Of a stretch of DNA of 64,000 nt, positions 47,793 to 61,219 are shown piece by piece; the stretch's first letter is position 1, and every line of letters starts with the position of its first letter. A program made the translations under genes and the position numbers. The notes beneath the pieces were generated by a model. It ran no database searches and was not told where the DNA came from. It saw only the letters and a program-made list of their open reading frames with translations. The stretch comes from Astyanax mexicanus (Eukaryota; Chordata; Actinopteri; Characiformes; Acestrorhamphidae): NCBI RefSeq assembly GCF_023375975.1, contig NW_026040045.1, positions 940,501 through 1,004,500 on the forward strand, given 5' to 3'.

Positions 47793-50700
47793 AGTTCTTA
47801 TTCTTTTTCTGCCATAGAAGTGATTGGGCAGAAGAAACCGTAAGGCCTACAGGGCTGAGACTTGGTCATATGGTAGTACTTCTCACCGCTACTCAGATTC
47901 AAAAGATGAGCCCGATCGGCCTCAAGGGGGCGCTATGGCGAAGGTCAACGCGTTTGGCCTCGTAACTCCTACGCCCTGATAGCTAGAGCAAAAATTCTTG
48001 CATTATATGATTCCTTGGTTAATGGCAAATCAAAAAGGTCAATAGAACCACTAAGCTCCGCCCACTTAGATTTTTTGCTATTTAGCATAATATGCAAAAC
48101 CTACTTTTGAGAACTTGTCCTAGGGTCATTGACCAATCCTGTCATATTTGGTGTCAAACAACTCAGCAGAGTCCCAACCTCAATAATTATCAAAAAAATT
48201 GTGAAATTTGTAAACAATATGGCCGCCATATGCAAATTAATCTTACCGTGGCACACCCAAATTTACTCTAACAGCTGTAACTTTTGAATGCTTAAACCTA
48301 CACTAATGCCACTTTAGACCTATGATGCCAACATGATTCTGAGGTAGCCTGTCAATCTGTGTAGACATACGCCCCCAGGGGGCGGAACCAAAGCTAAAAA
48401 TCTGTTTCTCAGGAACCGTACAAGCTATGAAGCTCTCCTTTGGCATGTATCATCTATGGCCTATGTCCTAATGTTTTACAGAAGGAAAATTTGATATGCA
48501 AATTTTTGCGATCGGTATTAGCCAATCAGATTCCAGCAAGCTTTTGACATGCTAAACAATGACCAATCAGGACGATACGTATACCCTACATGTATCTCAG
48601 GGCCTTCTATCATCCATTAAAATATGGCGTTGATTGGCCTCAAGGGGGCGCTATAGCAGATAATCAGTTATATCTAAAGGTACAAGTGGCCTAGGCTTGT
48701 TATTCTTTTTTAGTTGTATACTTTGCTGTAGCCTTTACAACTTTGTAATTACATGTATTCACCAAAAATGCAAAGATTTTCATCAGTGGCCAAAAGAGTA
48801 AAAATTGCTCTTTTCGAACTTGTCTTTAAGTCCTTAATCAATCAAAACAAATTTGGTCTTGATGCAATCTTGAGACCCTGTAGGTAAATAATTATCAAAA
48901 AAATCTTGACATTTTAACTATTTGAGGCCCATAAACCTTGATCAAACATGTACGTGAAAGCCTTTTCAGAGTTATTTGGCCAAAACTCTGTCAAAGTTTA
49001 AAACATGCCAAAACTGTTGAAGCTACTAATTAACAATTACATTTGAAGCACATGTGCCAAGTATGAGCCAAATAAGTCTTCAGTAGGCTCTACAGTGAAA
49101 AAATAGCTATTTTCAATTTATTCTATTTATCGCTATTTTCCAACCTAAATGGACAGAAGACAGGAACCTTTCACCCTATCAAAACACAAATTTATACACA
49201 TATATAGACTGATAATCTGATCTTGATTGCAAATTTTCAGCCAAATCGGACATGTTTTGCCTCTACAACGGCTGGAAAACTACAGCGATTTTGTAGGCCT
49301 CAAGCTTGTATTATCGCTTTTTTCAAACCTAAATGGACAGAAGTCAGGAACCTTTGACCCTATCGACACAGAAATTTACATACATATATAGACTGATATT
49401 GTGATCTTGATTGCAAATTTTGAGCCAAATCAGATATTTTTTGCCTCTAATATGGCCAAAGAGCAACAGCCATTTTGTAGGCCATAAGCCTGTATTATCG
49501 CTTTTTTCAAACCTAAATGGACAGAAGTCAGGAACCTTTGACCCTATCAACACACAAATTTACACACATATATATGCAGACCACTTGATCATGAGTACCA
49601 ATTTGGAGCCCAATCGGACTTTTCTTCTCTTTTTAATAAATAGAAACACACTGATAGGGAATGTTCTGTCTTACTTATAGAGTGATAGATTTCCAGCAGG
49701 TTATATGTGGTCTCTTGCTGCGCTCTGGTGGTCATTTGGTGAAACAGTTACGGTTGAATTATTCTAAATTAAAGCTCTGCTGAACTTATTCAATCTTGCT
49801 TGTCTTGCTTAATTGAACATCTTTATCCTGCTTGGTCATGCTGGTCAGCCGCCTGGGTCATTCTTGTTTATGCTCCACCCACTTAATTTTTTTTTTAATT
49901 TGCATAATATGCAAAACCTACTTTTGAGATCTTGTCCTTGGATCCTTGACCAATCATGACATGTTTGGTGTCAAACAGTTCAGCAGAGCTTACTCCTCAA
50001 TAATTATTAAAAAAATCTTTACATTTATAAACAATATGGCCGCCATATGCAAATGAGTTCTACCATGGTGCAGTAAAATGTCTTTAACACTTATAACTTT
50101 TGAATGCTTAACCTGACACTAATACCACTTCAGTCCTTTGATCACTACATGATTCTCAGATACCCTGTCAGTTTAAGTAGACATACACCCCCCCAGGGGG
50201 CGGGGCCAATGCTCGATAGCTGTTTCTCTAGAACCATACAAGCTATCAAGGTCATCCTAGCCAATTATCATCTATGGCCCATGCACTAATGGTACACCAA
50301 ATGAAAATTTGATATGGACACTTTTGTGGTCACTATTAGCCAATCACATTCCAGCAAGCTTTTAACAGGCGGAATGTTAATCAGGTCAAAACTTATATAC
50401 TATATACGGGTTATTTATATGCCCTTTTTATGCCTTGTGTTTTTTCAATTTAAGAACTGAATTTGTTTCACCAAATGCGCACTAGAGTGCAGTAAGACAC
50501 CACATAAAACCTGATGAACACTACAGCTCAATTTATCAATGCTTTTCAACTAGTTTACTCACACCACTCATCTAGCATTGCCATTATGGTCTTTATGGTC
50601 ACGCTGGTCACCCAGCTTGGTTATGCTGGCCATCCAGCTTGGTCATGCTGGCCATTCACATTGGTCATTATGGTCCTGCTGGTCATTCAGCTTTGTCCTC

Positions 50701-50988
50701 ATAGTAATGGTGGTCTTCCAGCTTGGTCATACTGGCCAACCACCTTTGCCATGCTGGTCATCCAGTTTGGTCATTATGGTCTTCCAGCTTGGTCAATATG
50801 GTCAACAAGTTTGTCATCCAGATTAGTCATGCTGGTAATCTAGCTTGGTCTTCACGGTCATGCTGGTCATCCTCATCCAGTTTGGCGATGCCGGTCAACC
50901 GGCAACATGTTTTAAGCCTAACTGGCCTCCAGGGGTCTCTTTGCCTGTAACGCTCGAACCCCGTAAATCGCCGCTTGCGGCTATATTT
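47793..50988 (+). mobile_element. Family A body and 3' end, copy A6
   Basis: Body starts ATAGTTCTTATTCTTTTTCT, has three 180-bp units (near 49141, 49325 and 49508), a full second module and a CTGGTCAT minisatellite, and ends GCCGCTTGCGGCTATATTT at 50988. Its 3' third is almost identical to A1, A7 and A8. The natural partner is the head at 47718. Confidence 0.87.
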
Positions 50989-50999
50989 ATTATTATTAT

Positions 51000-53900
51000 A
51001 GTTCTTATTCTTTTTCTGCCATAGAAGTGATTGGGCAGAAGAAACCGTAAGGCCTACAGGGCTGAGACTTGGTCATATGGTAGTACTTCTCACCGCTACT
51101 CAGATTCAAAAGATGAGCCCGATCGGCCTCAAGGGGGCGCTATGACGAAGGTCAACGCGTTTGGCCTCGTAACTCCTACGCCCTGATAGCTAGAGCAAAA
51201 ATTCTTGCATTATATGATTCCTTGGTTAATGGCAAATCAAAAAGGTCAATAGAACCACTAAGCTCCGCCCACTTAGATTTTTTGCTATTTAGCATAATAT
51301 GCAAAACCTACTTTTGAGAACTTGTCCTAAACTCATTGACCATTCCTGACATGTTTGGTGTCAAACAACTCAGCAGAGTCCCAGCCTCAATAATTATTAA
51401 AAAAATCTTGAAATTTGCAAAAAATATGGCCGCCATATGCAAATTAATCTTACCGTGGCACACCCAAATTTACTTTAACAGCTGTAACTTTTGAATGCTT
51501 AAACCGACACTAATGCCACTTTAGACCTACGATGCCAACATGATTCTGAGGTAGCATGTGAATCTGTGTAGACATACGCCCCCAGGGGGCGGAGCCAAAG
51601 CTAAAAATCTGTTTCTCAGGAACCGTACAAGCTATGAAGCTCTCCTTTGGCAAGTATCATCTATGGCCTATGTCCTAATGTTTTACAGAAGGAAAATTTG
51701 ATATGCAAATTTTTGCGATCGTTATTAGCCAATCAGATTCCAGCAAGCTTTTGACAGGCTAAACAATGACCAATCAGGACGATACTTATACCCTACATGT
51801 ATCTCAGGGCCTTCTATCATCCATTAAAATATGGCGTTGATTGGCCTCAAGGGGGCGCTATAGCAGAAAATCAGTTATATCTAAAGGTACAAGTGGCCTA
51901 GGCTTGTTATTCTTTTTTATTTGTATACTTTGCTGTAGCCTTTACAACTTTGTAATTATATGTGTTTACCAAAAATGCAAAGATTTTCATCAGTTGGCAA
52001 AAGAGTAAAAATTGCTCTTTTCGAACTTGTCTTTAAGTCCTTAATCAATCAAAACAAATTTGATCTTGATGCAATCTTGAGACCCTGTAGGTAAATAATT
52101 ATCAAAAAAATCTTGACATTTTAACTATTTGAGGCCCATAAACCTTGATCAAACATGTACGTGAAAGCCTTTTCAGAGTTATTTGGCCAAAACTCTGTCA
52201 AAGTTTAAAACATGCCAAAACTGTTGAAGCTACTAATTAACAATGACATTTGAAGTACATGTGCCAAGTATGAGCCAAATAAGTCTTCAGTAGGCTCTAC
52301 AGTGAAAAAATAACTATTTTCAATTTATTCTATTTATCGCTATTTTCCAACCTAAATGGACAGAAGACAGGAACCTTTCACCCTATCAACACACAAATTT
52401 ATACACATATATAGACTGATAATCTGATCTTGATTGCAAATTTTCAGCCAAATCGGACATGTTTTGCCTCTACAACGGCTGGAAAACTACAGCGATTTTG
52501 TAGGCCTCAAGCCTGTATTATCGCTTTTTTCAAATCTAAATGGACAGAAGTCAGGAACCTTTGACCCTATTGACACAGAAATTGACATACATATATAGAC
52601 TGATATTGTGATGTTGATTGCAAATTTTGAGCCAAATCAGATATTTTTTGCCTCTAATATGGCCAAAGAGCAACAGCCATTTTGTAGGCCATAAGCCTGT
52701 ATTATCACTTTTTTCAAACCTAAATGGTCAGAAGTCAGGAACCTTTGACCCTATCAACACACAAATTTACATACATGTATATAGAGACCACTTGATCATG
52801 AATACCAATTTGGAGCCCAATCGGACTTTTCTTCTCTTTTTAATAAATAGAAACACACTGATAGGGAATGTTTTGTCTTTCTGATAGAGTGATAGATTTC
52901 CAGCAGGTTATATGTGGTCTCTTGCTGCGCTCTGGTGGTCATTTGGTGAAACAGCTACAGGTGAATTATTCTAAATTAAAGCTCTGCTGAACTTATTCAA
53001 TCTTGCTTGTCTTGCTTAATTGAACATATTTATCCTTCTTGTTCATGCTGGTCAGCCGCCTGGGTCATTCTTGTTTATGCTCCACCCCCTTATTTTTTTT
53101 TTTTAAATTTGCATAATATGCAAAACCTACTTTTGAGATCTTGTCCTTGGATCCTTGACCAATCATGACATGTTTGGTATCAAACAGTTCAGCAGAGCTT
53201 ACTCCTCAATGATTATTTAAAAAATCTTTACATTTATAAACAATATGGCCGCCATATGCAAATGAGTTCTACCATGGTGCAGTGAAATGTCTTTAACACT
53301 TATAACTTTTGAATGCTTAACCTGACACTAATACCACTTCAGTCCTTTGATCATTACATGATTCTCAGATACCCTGTCAGTTTAAGTAGACATACACCCC
53401 CAGGGGGCGAGGCCAATGCTCGATAGCTGTTTCTCTAGAACCATACAAGCTATCAAGGTCATCCTAGCCAATTATCATCTATGGCACTAATGCACTAATG
53501 GTACACAAAATGAAAATTTGATATGGACACTTTTGTGGTCACTATTAGCCAATCACATTCCAGCAAGCTTTTAACAGGCGGAATGTTAATCAGGTCAAAA
53601 CTTATATACTATATACGGGTTATTTATTTGCCCTTTTTATGCCTTGTGTTTTTTCAATTTAAGAACTGAATTTGTTTCACCAAATGCGCACTAGAGTGTA
53701 GTAAGACACCACATAAAACCTGATGAACACTACAGCTCAATTTATCAATGCTTTTCAACTAGTTTACTCACACCACTCATCTAGCATTGCCATTATGGTC
53801 TTTATGGTCACGCTGGTCACCCAGCTTGGTTATGCTGGCCATCCAGCTTGGTCATGCTGGCCATTCACATTGGTCATTATGGTTCTGCTGGTCATTCAGC

Positions 53901-54197
53901 TTTGTCCTCATAGTAATGGTGGTCTTCCAGCTTGGTCATACTGGCCAACCACCTTTGCCATGCTGGTCATCCAGTTTGGTCATTATGGTCTTCCAGCTTG
54001 GTCAATATGGTCAACAAGTTTGTCATCCAGATTAGTCATGCTGGTAATCTAGCTTGGTCTTCACGGTCATGCTGGTCATCCTCATCCAGTTTGGCGATGC
54101 CGGTCAACCGGCAACATGTTTTAAGCCTAACTGGCCTCCAGGGGTCTCTTTGCCTGTAACGCTCGAACCCCGTAAATCGCCGCTTGCGGCTATATTT
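51000..54197 (+). mobile_element. Family A body and 3' end, copy A7
   Basis: Same layout, with three 180-bp units near 52350, 52530 and 52717. Local differences in the first module (GTCCTAAACTCATTGACC instead of GTCCTAGGGTCATTGACC) set it apart from A6. It ends at 54197. The natural partner is the head at 47627. Confidence 0.87.
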
Positions 54198-54215
54198 ATT
54201 ATTATTATTATTATT

Positions 54216-57200
54216 CTTATTCTTTTTCTGCCATAGAAGTGATCGGGCAGAAGAAACCGTAAGGCCTACAGGGCTGAGACTTGGTCATATGGTAGTACTT
54301 CTCACCGCTACTCAGATTCAAAAGATGAGCCAAATCGGCCTCAAGGGGGCGCTATGGCGAAGGTCAACGCGTTAGGCCTCGTAACTGCCACGCCCTGATA
54401 GCTAGATCAAAAATTCTTGCATTATATGATTCCTTGGTTAATGGCAAATCAAAAAGGTCAATAGAACCACTAAGCTACGCCCACTTAGATTTTTTGCTAT
54501 TTAGCATAATATGCAAAACCTACTTTTGAGAACTTGTCCTAGGGTCATTGACCAATCCTGTCATATTTGGTGTCAAACAACTCAGCAGAGTCCCAACCTC
54601 AATAATTATCAAAAAAATTGTGAAATTTGTAAACAATATGGCCGCCATATGCAAATTAATCTTACCGTGGCACACCCAAATTTACTCTAACAGCTGTAAC
54701 TTTTGAAAGCTTAAACCTACACTAATGCCACTTTAGACCTTTGATGCCAACATGATTCTGAGGTAGCCCGTCAATCTGTGTAGACATACGCCTCCAGGGG
54801 GCGGAGCCAAAGCTAAAAATCTGTTTCTCAGGAACCGTACAAGCTATGAAGCTCTCCTTTGGCATGTATCATCTATGGCCTATGTCCTAATGTTTTACAG
54901 AAGGAAAATTTGATATGCAAATTTTTGCGATCGTTATTAGCCAATCAGATTCCAGCAAGCTTTTGACATGCTAAACAATGACCAATCAGGACGATACTTA
55001 TACCCTACATGTATCTCAGGGCCTTCTATCATCCATTAAAATATGGCGTTGATTGGCCTCAAGGGGGCGCTATAGCAGAAAATCAGTTATATCTAAAGGT
55101 ACAAGTGGCCTAGGCTTGTTATTCTTTTTTACTTGTATACTTTGCTGTAGCCTTTACAACTTTGTAATTACATGTGTTTACCAAAAATGCAAAGATTTTC
55201 GTCAGTGGCCAAAAGAGTAAAAATGGCTCTTTTCGAACTTGTCTTTAAGTCCTTAATCAATCAAAACAAATTTGGTCTTGATGCAATCTTGAGACCCTGT
55301 AGGTAAATAATTATCAAAAAAATCTTGACATTTTAACTATTTGAGGCCCATAAACCTTGATCAAACATGTACGTGAAAGCCTTTTCAGAGTTATTTGGCC
55401 AAAACTCTGTCAAAGTTTAAAACATGCCAAAACTGTTGAAGCTACTAATTAACAATGACATTTGAAGTACATGTGCCAAGTATGAGCCAAATAAGTCTTC
55501 AGTAGGCTCTACAGTGAAAAAATAACTATTTTCAATTTATTCTATTTATCGCTATTTTCCAACCTAAATGGACAGAAGACAGGAACCTTTCACCCTATCA
55601 ACACACACATTTATACACATATATAGACTGATAATCTGATCTTGATTGCAAATTTTCAGCCAAATCGGACATGTTTTGCCTCTACAACGGCTGGAAAACT
55701 ACAGCGATTTTGTAGGCCTCAAGCCTGTATTATCGCTTTTTTCAAATCTAAATGGACAGAAGTCAGGAACCTTTGACCCTATTGACACAGAAATTGACGT
55801 ACATATATAGACTGATATTGTAATCCTGATTGCAAATTTTGAGCCAAATCAGATATTTTTTGCCTCTAATATGGCCAAAGAGCAACAGACATTTTGTAGG
55901 CCATAAGCCTGTATTATCACTTTTTTCAAACCTAAATGGTCAGAAGTCAGGAACCTTTGACCCTATCAACACACAAATTTACATACATATATATACAGAC
56001 ATCTTGATCATGAGTACCAATTTTGAGCCCAATCGGACTTTTCTTCTCTTTTTAATAAATAGAAACACACTGATAGGGAATGTTCTGTCTTTCTGATAGA
56101 GTGATAGATTTCCAGCAGGTTATATGTGGTCTCTTGCTGCGCTCTGGTGGTCATATGGTGAAACAGCTACAGGTGAATTATTCTAAATTAAAGCTCTGCT
56201 GAACTTATTCAATCTTGCTTGTCTTGCTTAATTGAACATATTTATCCTTCTTGTTCATGCTGGTCAGCCGCCTGGGTCATTCTTGTTTATGTTCCACCCA
56301 CTTAATTTTTTTTTTATTTGCATAATATGCAAAACTTACTTTTGAGATCTTGTCCTTGGATCCTTGACCAATCATGACATGTTTGGTATCAAACAGTTCA
56401 GCAGAGCTTACTCCTCAATAATTATTAAAAAAATCTTTACATTTATAAACAATATGGCCGCCATATGCAAATGAGTTCTACCATGGTGCAGTAAAATGTC
56501 TTTAACACTTATAACTTTTGAATGCTTAACCTGACACTAATACCACTTCAGTCCTTTGATCATTACATGATTCTCAGATACCCTGTCAGTTTAAGTAGAC
56601 ATACACCCCCCCAGGGGGCGGGGCCAATGCTCGATAGCTGTTTCTCTAGAACCATACAAGCTATCAAGGTCGTCCTTGCCAATTATCATCTATGGCCCAT
56701 GCACTAATGGTACACCAAATGAAAATTTGATATGGACACTTTTGTGGTCACTATTAGCCAATCACATTCCAGCAAGCTTTTAACAGGCAGAATGTTAATC
56801 AGGTCAAAACTTATATACTATATACGGGTTATTTATATGCCGTTTTTATGCCTTGTGTTTTTTCAATTTAAGAACTGAATTTGTTTCACCAAATGCCCAC
56901 TAGAGTGCAGTAAGAGACCACATAAAACCTGATGAACACTACAGCTCAATTTATCAATGCTTTTCAACTAGTTTACTCACACCACTCATCTAGCATTGCC
57001 ATTATGGTCTTTATGGTCACGCTGGTCACCCAGCTTGGTTATGCTTGCCATCCAGCTTGGTCATGCTGGCCATTCACATTGGTCATTATGGTCCTGCTGG
57101 TCATTCAGCTTTGTCCTCATAGTAATGGTGGTCTTCCAGCTTGGTCATTCTGGCCAACCACCTTTGCCATGCTGATCATCCAGTTTGGTCATTATGGTCT

Positions 57201-57406
57201 TCCAGCTTGGTCAATATGGTCAACAAGTTTGTCATCCAGATTAGTCATGCTGGTAATCTAGCTTGGTCTTCACGGTCATGCTGGTCATCCTCATCCAGTT
57301 TGGCGATGCCGGTCAACCGGCAACATGTTTTAAGCCTAACTGGCCTCCAGGGGTCTCTTTGCCTGTAACGCTCTAACCCCGTAAATCGCCGCTTGCGGCT
57401 ATATTT
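54216..57406 (+). mobile_element. Family A body and 3' end, copy A8
   Basis: Complete body with three 180-bp units (near 55560, 55745 and 55928). The 3' subterminal copy reads GCTCTAACCCC, a one-base change from the usual GCTCGAACCCC. A family B head starts directly at 57407 after TATATTT, with no ATT between them. Its own head must be in the left stack. Confidence 0.86.
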
Positions 57407-57536
57407 AGGGTTCAAGCACCGAAGGTGCGTAGAACCCTATTGTTTTTGCTAAGATTTTTCTTATTAGGGTTCAAGCACCGAAGGTGCGTAGAACCCTATT
57501 GTTATTGCTAAGATTTTTCTTATTATTATTATTATT
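57407..57536 (+). mobile_element. Two stacked family B heads
   Basis: Heads at 57407 and 57466, each AGGGTTCAAGCACCGAAGGT GCGTAGAACCCTATT plus GCTAAGATTTTTCTT(ATT)n. The first has only one ATT left before the second head. They match the two B bodies that follow. Confidence 0.88.
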
Positions 57537-59366
57537 CTTTTTCTCCTGTAAAAACAGTTGTGCAGCCTAAACCGTAAGTCATAGAGAAATGAAACTTGGT
57601 AGGTAGATGTAGGATCAGTGCATCTCGGTGGACAACAAAAATGGCACCGATTGGTCAAGTGGTGGCGCTATAAACAAGGAAATTCATTTTTCACAATTTT
57701 CTCAATAACTCAAAAACCATAAGACCTACATTCAAAATTCTTTGTTTGATGGATTCCTTGGGTCAATACCTACAACTTTCCAATTTGGACCATGCACTTC
57801 CGTCTATATAGATTTTTTGCTAATTTGCATAATATGCAAAACATACTTTTGCGAACTAGTCCTAGGAATTTTGATCAATCCTGGCATGTTTGGTATCAAA
57901 ACACTCGTGAGAGCATGGCCTTCAATATTCATTAAGAAAAAGTTGAAATTTGTAAACAATATGGCCACCATATGCAAATTAGTCCTTCCGGATATATGCC
58001 CCATTCACTTCAATTGTTAAATTTGGAACACTGTTTCTCAGCAACCGTGCAACCTAGCAAGCTGAAACTTTGCATGCAGAATCTGTCATACAGCCTCTAA
58101 AGGATGTTCAAAGGGCAACTTAATCAATCAACATGGCTGAACACCATCAGCCAATCAGCATTCAGCAGACATTTTGGCAGGCTGAATGTTGCCCAATCTG
58201 GATGATATTTGGCAGTTATGTTCAGGTGGAGACGCTGTAGTGACCTGCAAATTGCTGAAACAATCCGACCACTGGGGGGCGCTGTTCCAACAAATCGAAT
58301 ACATGTCAATCATACTATACTATTTTGACATCTAAATGTTTGTGCCATATTTAGTACAGTGGCTCTGACAAATTTGTCAATACAACTATGTTTAAAAAGT
58401 GCTTTGTTTATTCAGAACTGCTAATTGTTTGAAAATAGCAATATTGATACTAGTCTCTGGATATTTGGCCTATCACCGCCATTTCAGACTTGTTGCACAC
58501 TGTAGAGTCTCTAGGTTAAGATTCAATAAAAACCATTTGTGAAAATTTCACATACAATAGTGTCCAGGCATCAAGCAGTCTGAGCGTCCTTGAAATTTTC
58601 AACCTAAATTGCTGTAACTCTGCAGTATTTGCTGTAATCTCACAATGTCAAAGACCTCTGTACAATATCACTCTGATGAAGCGCCATTTAATACAGAACT
58701 AGATTTAGAATATATTTGTAATTACATGTCATATCAGAACATGCACTCCTTTGTGCCTCTTCTCAACATTAATAACAGGTGAAAGACTTTTGATAATTTC
58801 TCAATGTGACAGAGTGTCTCCAATTGTGTTACACCTTCTTACACATCACCATCCTATGCTCTAGTAGGCACCATTGTGCCAGTTGCTGTTTGATGAAGCG
58901 CCATTTAATTCAGAACTAGATTTAGAATAACTTTGTAATTACATGTCATGTCAGACAATGAACTCATTTGTGTTAATGTAAACTTGTTTGGTAAAACATT
59001 TCAGCTTGTTTTGCAAAGGTCAAAAGGTCAATCTGAACACCACTTTGTAAACATTCTGGTTGAAACCACCTGATCAATACCAATAACATGTAGACACATT
59101 TTGACTAGATCTAACTCACTTGATGAATATCCTACAAACTTCACTAGATTGACATTACAATTACAATTTACAATTTAAGCACTGATCACGTTGAAAGGCT
59201 TCTGCTCAACATTAATAACAGGTGAAAATTTTTTAATAATCTCTAAATGTGACAGGGCATCTCCAATCATATTAGCCCTTTTTACACATCACCATTCAGT
59301 TCTCTAGTATGCACCATTGTGCCAGTTGGTGCTTGAACCCGATGATTGCCGCTTGCGGCTATATTT
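57537..59366 (+). mobile_element. Family B body and 3' end, copy B1
   Basis: Non-coding body starting CTTTTTCTCCTGTAAAAACA. The first 650 bp are a diverged relative of the family A module: AAACCGTAAG, GGTGGCGCTATA, GCATAATATGCAAAAC, AATATGGCCACCATATGCAA, AGCCAATCAGCATTCAGCAG. The second half has a diverged direct repeat (GATGAAGCGCCATTTAAT at about 58676 and 58892; AACATTAATAACAGGTGAAA at about 58767 and 59210). The 3' end has GTGCTTGAACCC (59329-59340, inverted copy of the head), hairpin GCCGCTTGCGGC and TATATTT, sharing its last 19 bases with family A. Confidence 0.87.
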
Positions 59367-59378
59367 ATTATTATTATT

Positions 59379-61207
59379 CTTTTTCTCCTGTAAAAACAGT
59401 TGTGCAGCCTAAACCGTAAGTCATAGAGAAATGAAACTTGGTAGGTAGATGTAGGATCAGTGCATCTCGGTGGACAACAAAAATGGCACCGATTGGTCAA
59501 GTGGTGGCGCTATAAACAAGGAAATTCATTTTTCACAATTTTCTCAATAACTCAAAAACCATAAGACCTACATTCAAAATTCTTTGTTTGATGGATTCCT
59601 TGGGTCAATACCTACAACTTTCCAATTTGGACCATGCACTTCCGTCTATATAGATTTTTTGCTAATTTGCATAATATGCAAAACATACTTTTGCGAACTA
59701 GTCCTAGGAATTTTGATCAATCCTGGCATGTTTGGTATCAAAACACTCGTGAGAGCATGGCCTTCAATATTCATTAAGAAAAAGTTGAAATTTGTAAACA
59801 ATATGGCCACCATATGCAAATTAGTCCTTCCGGATATATGCCCCATTCACTTCAATTGTTAAATTTGGAACACTGTTTCTCAGCAACCGTGCAACCTAGC
59901 AAGCTGAAACTTTGCATGCAGAATCTGTCATACAGCCTCTAAAGGATGTTCAAAGGGCAACTTAATCAATCAACATGGCTGAACACCATCAGCCAATCAG
60001 CATTCAGCAGACATTTTGGCAGGCTGAATGTTGCCCAATCTGGATGACACTTGGCAGTTATGTTCAGGTGGAGACGCTGTAGTGACCTGCAAATTGCTGA
60101 AACAATCCGACCACTGGGGGGCGCTGTTCCAACAAATCGAATACATGTCAATCATACTATACTATTTTGACATCTAAATGTTTGTGCCATATTTAGTACA
60201 GTGGCTCTGACAAATTTGTCAATACAACTATGTTTAAAAAGTGCTTTGTTTATTCAGAACTGCTAATTGTTTGAAAATAGCAATATTGATACTAGTCTCT
60301 GGATATTTGGCCTATCACCGCCATTTCAGACTTGTTGCACACTGTAGAGTCTCTAGGTTAAGATTCAATAAAAACATTTGTGAAAATTTCACATACAATA
60401 GTGTCCAGGCATCAAGCAGTCTGAGCGTCCTTGAAATTTTCAACCTAAATTGCTGTAACTCTGCAGTATTTGCTGTAATCTCACAATGTCAAAGACCTCT
60501 GTACAACATCACTCTGATGAAGCGCCATTTAATACAGAACTAGATTTAGAATATATTTGTAATTACATGTCATATCAGAACATGCACTCCTTTGTGCCTC
60601 TTCTCAACATTAATAACAGGTGAAAGACTTTTGATAATTTCTCAATGTGACAGAGTGTCTCCAATTGTGTTACACCTTCTTACACATCACCATCCTATGC
60701 TCTAGTAGGCACCATTGTGCCAGTTGCTGTTTGATGAAGCGCCATTTAATTCAGAACTAGATTTAGAATAACTTTGTAATTACATGTCATGTCAGACAAT
60801 GAACTCATTTGTGTTAATGTAAACTTGTTTGGTAAAACATTTCAGCTTGTTTTGCAAAGGTCAAAAGGTCAATCTGAACACCACTTTGTAAACATTCTGG
60901 TTGAAACCACCTGATCAATACCAATAACATGTAGACACATTTTGACTAGATCTAACTCACTTGATGAATATCCTACAAACTTCACTAGATTGACATTACA
61001 ATTACAATTTACAATTTAAGCACTGATCACGTTGAAAGGCTTCTGCTCAACATTAATAACAGGTGAAAATTTTTTAATAATCTCTAAATGTGACAGGGCA
61101 TCTCCAATCATATTAGCCCTTTTTACACATCACCATTCAGTTCTCTAGTATGCACCATTGTGCCAGTTGGTGCTTGAACCCGATGATTGCCGCTTGCGGC
61201 TATATTT
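59379..61207 (+). mobile_element. Family B body and 3' end, copy B2
   Basis: Near-identical to B1 at an offset of about 1842 bp. The differences I noticed are GATGATATTTGG versus GATGACACTTGG, AAAACCATTTG versus AAAACATTTG, and CAATATCAC versus CAACATCAC. It ends at 61207 and is followed by (ATT)n and a family A body. Confidence 0.87.
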
Positions 61208-61219
61208 ATTATTATTATT

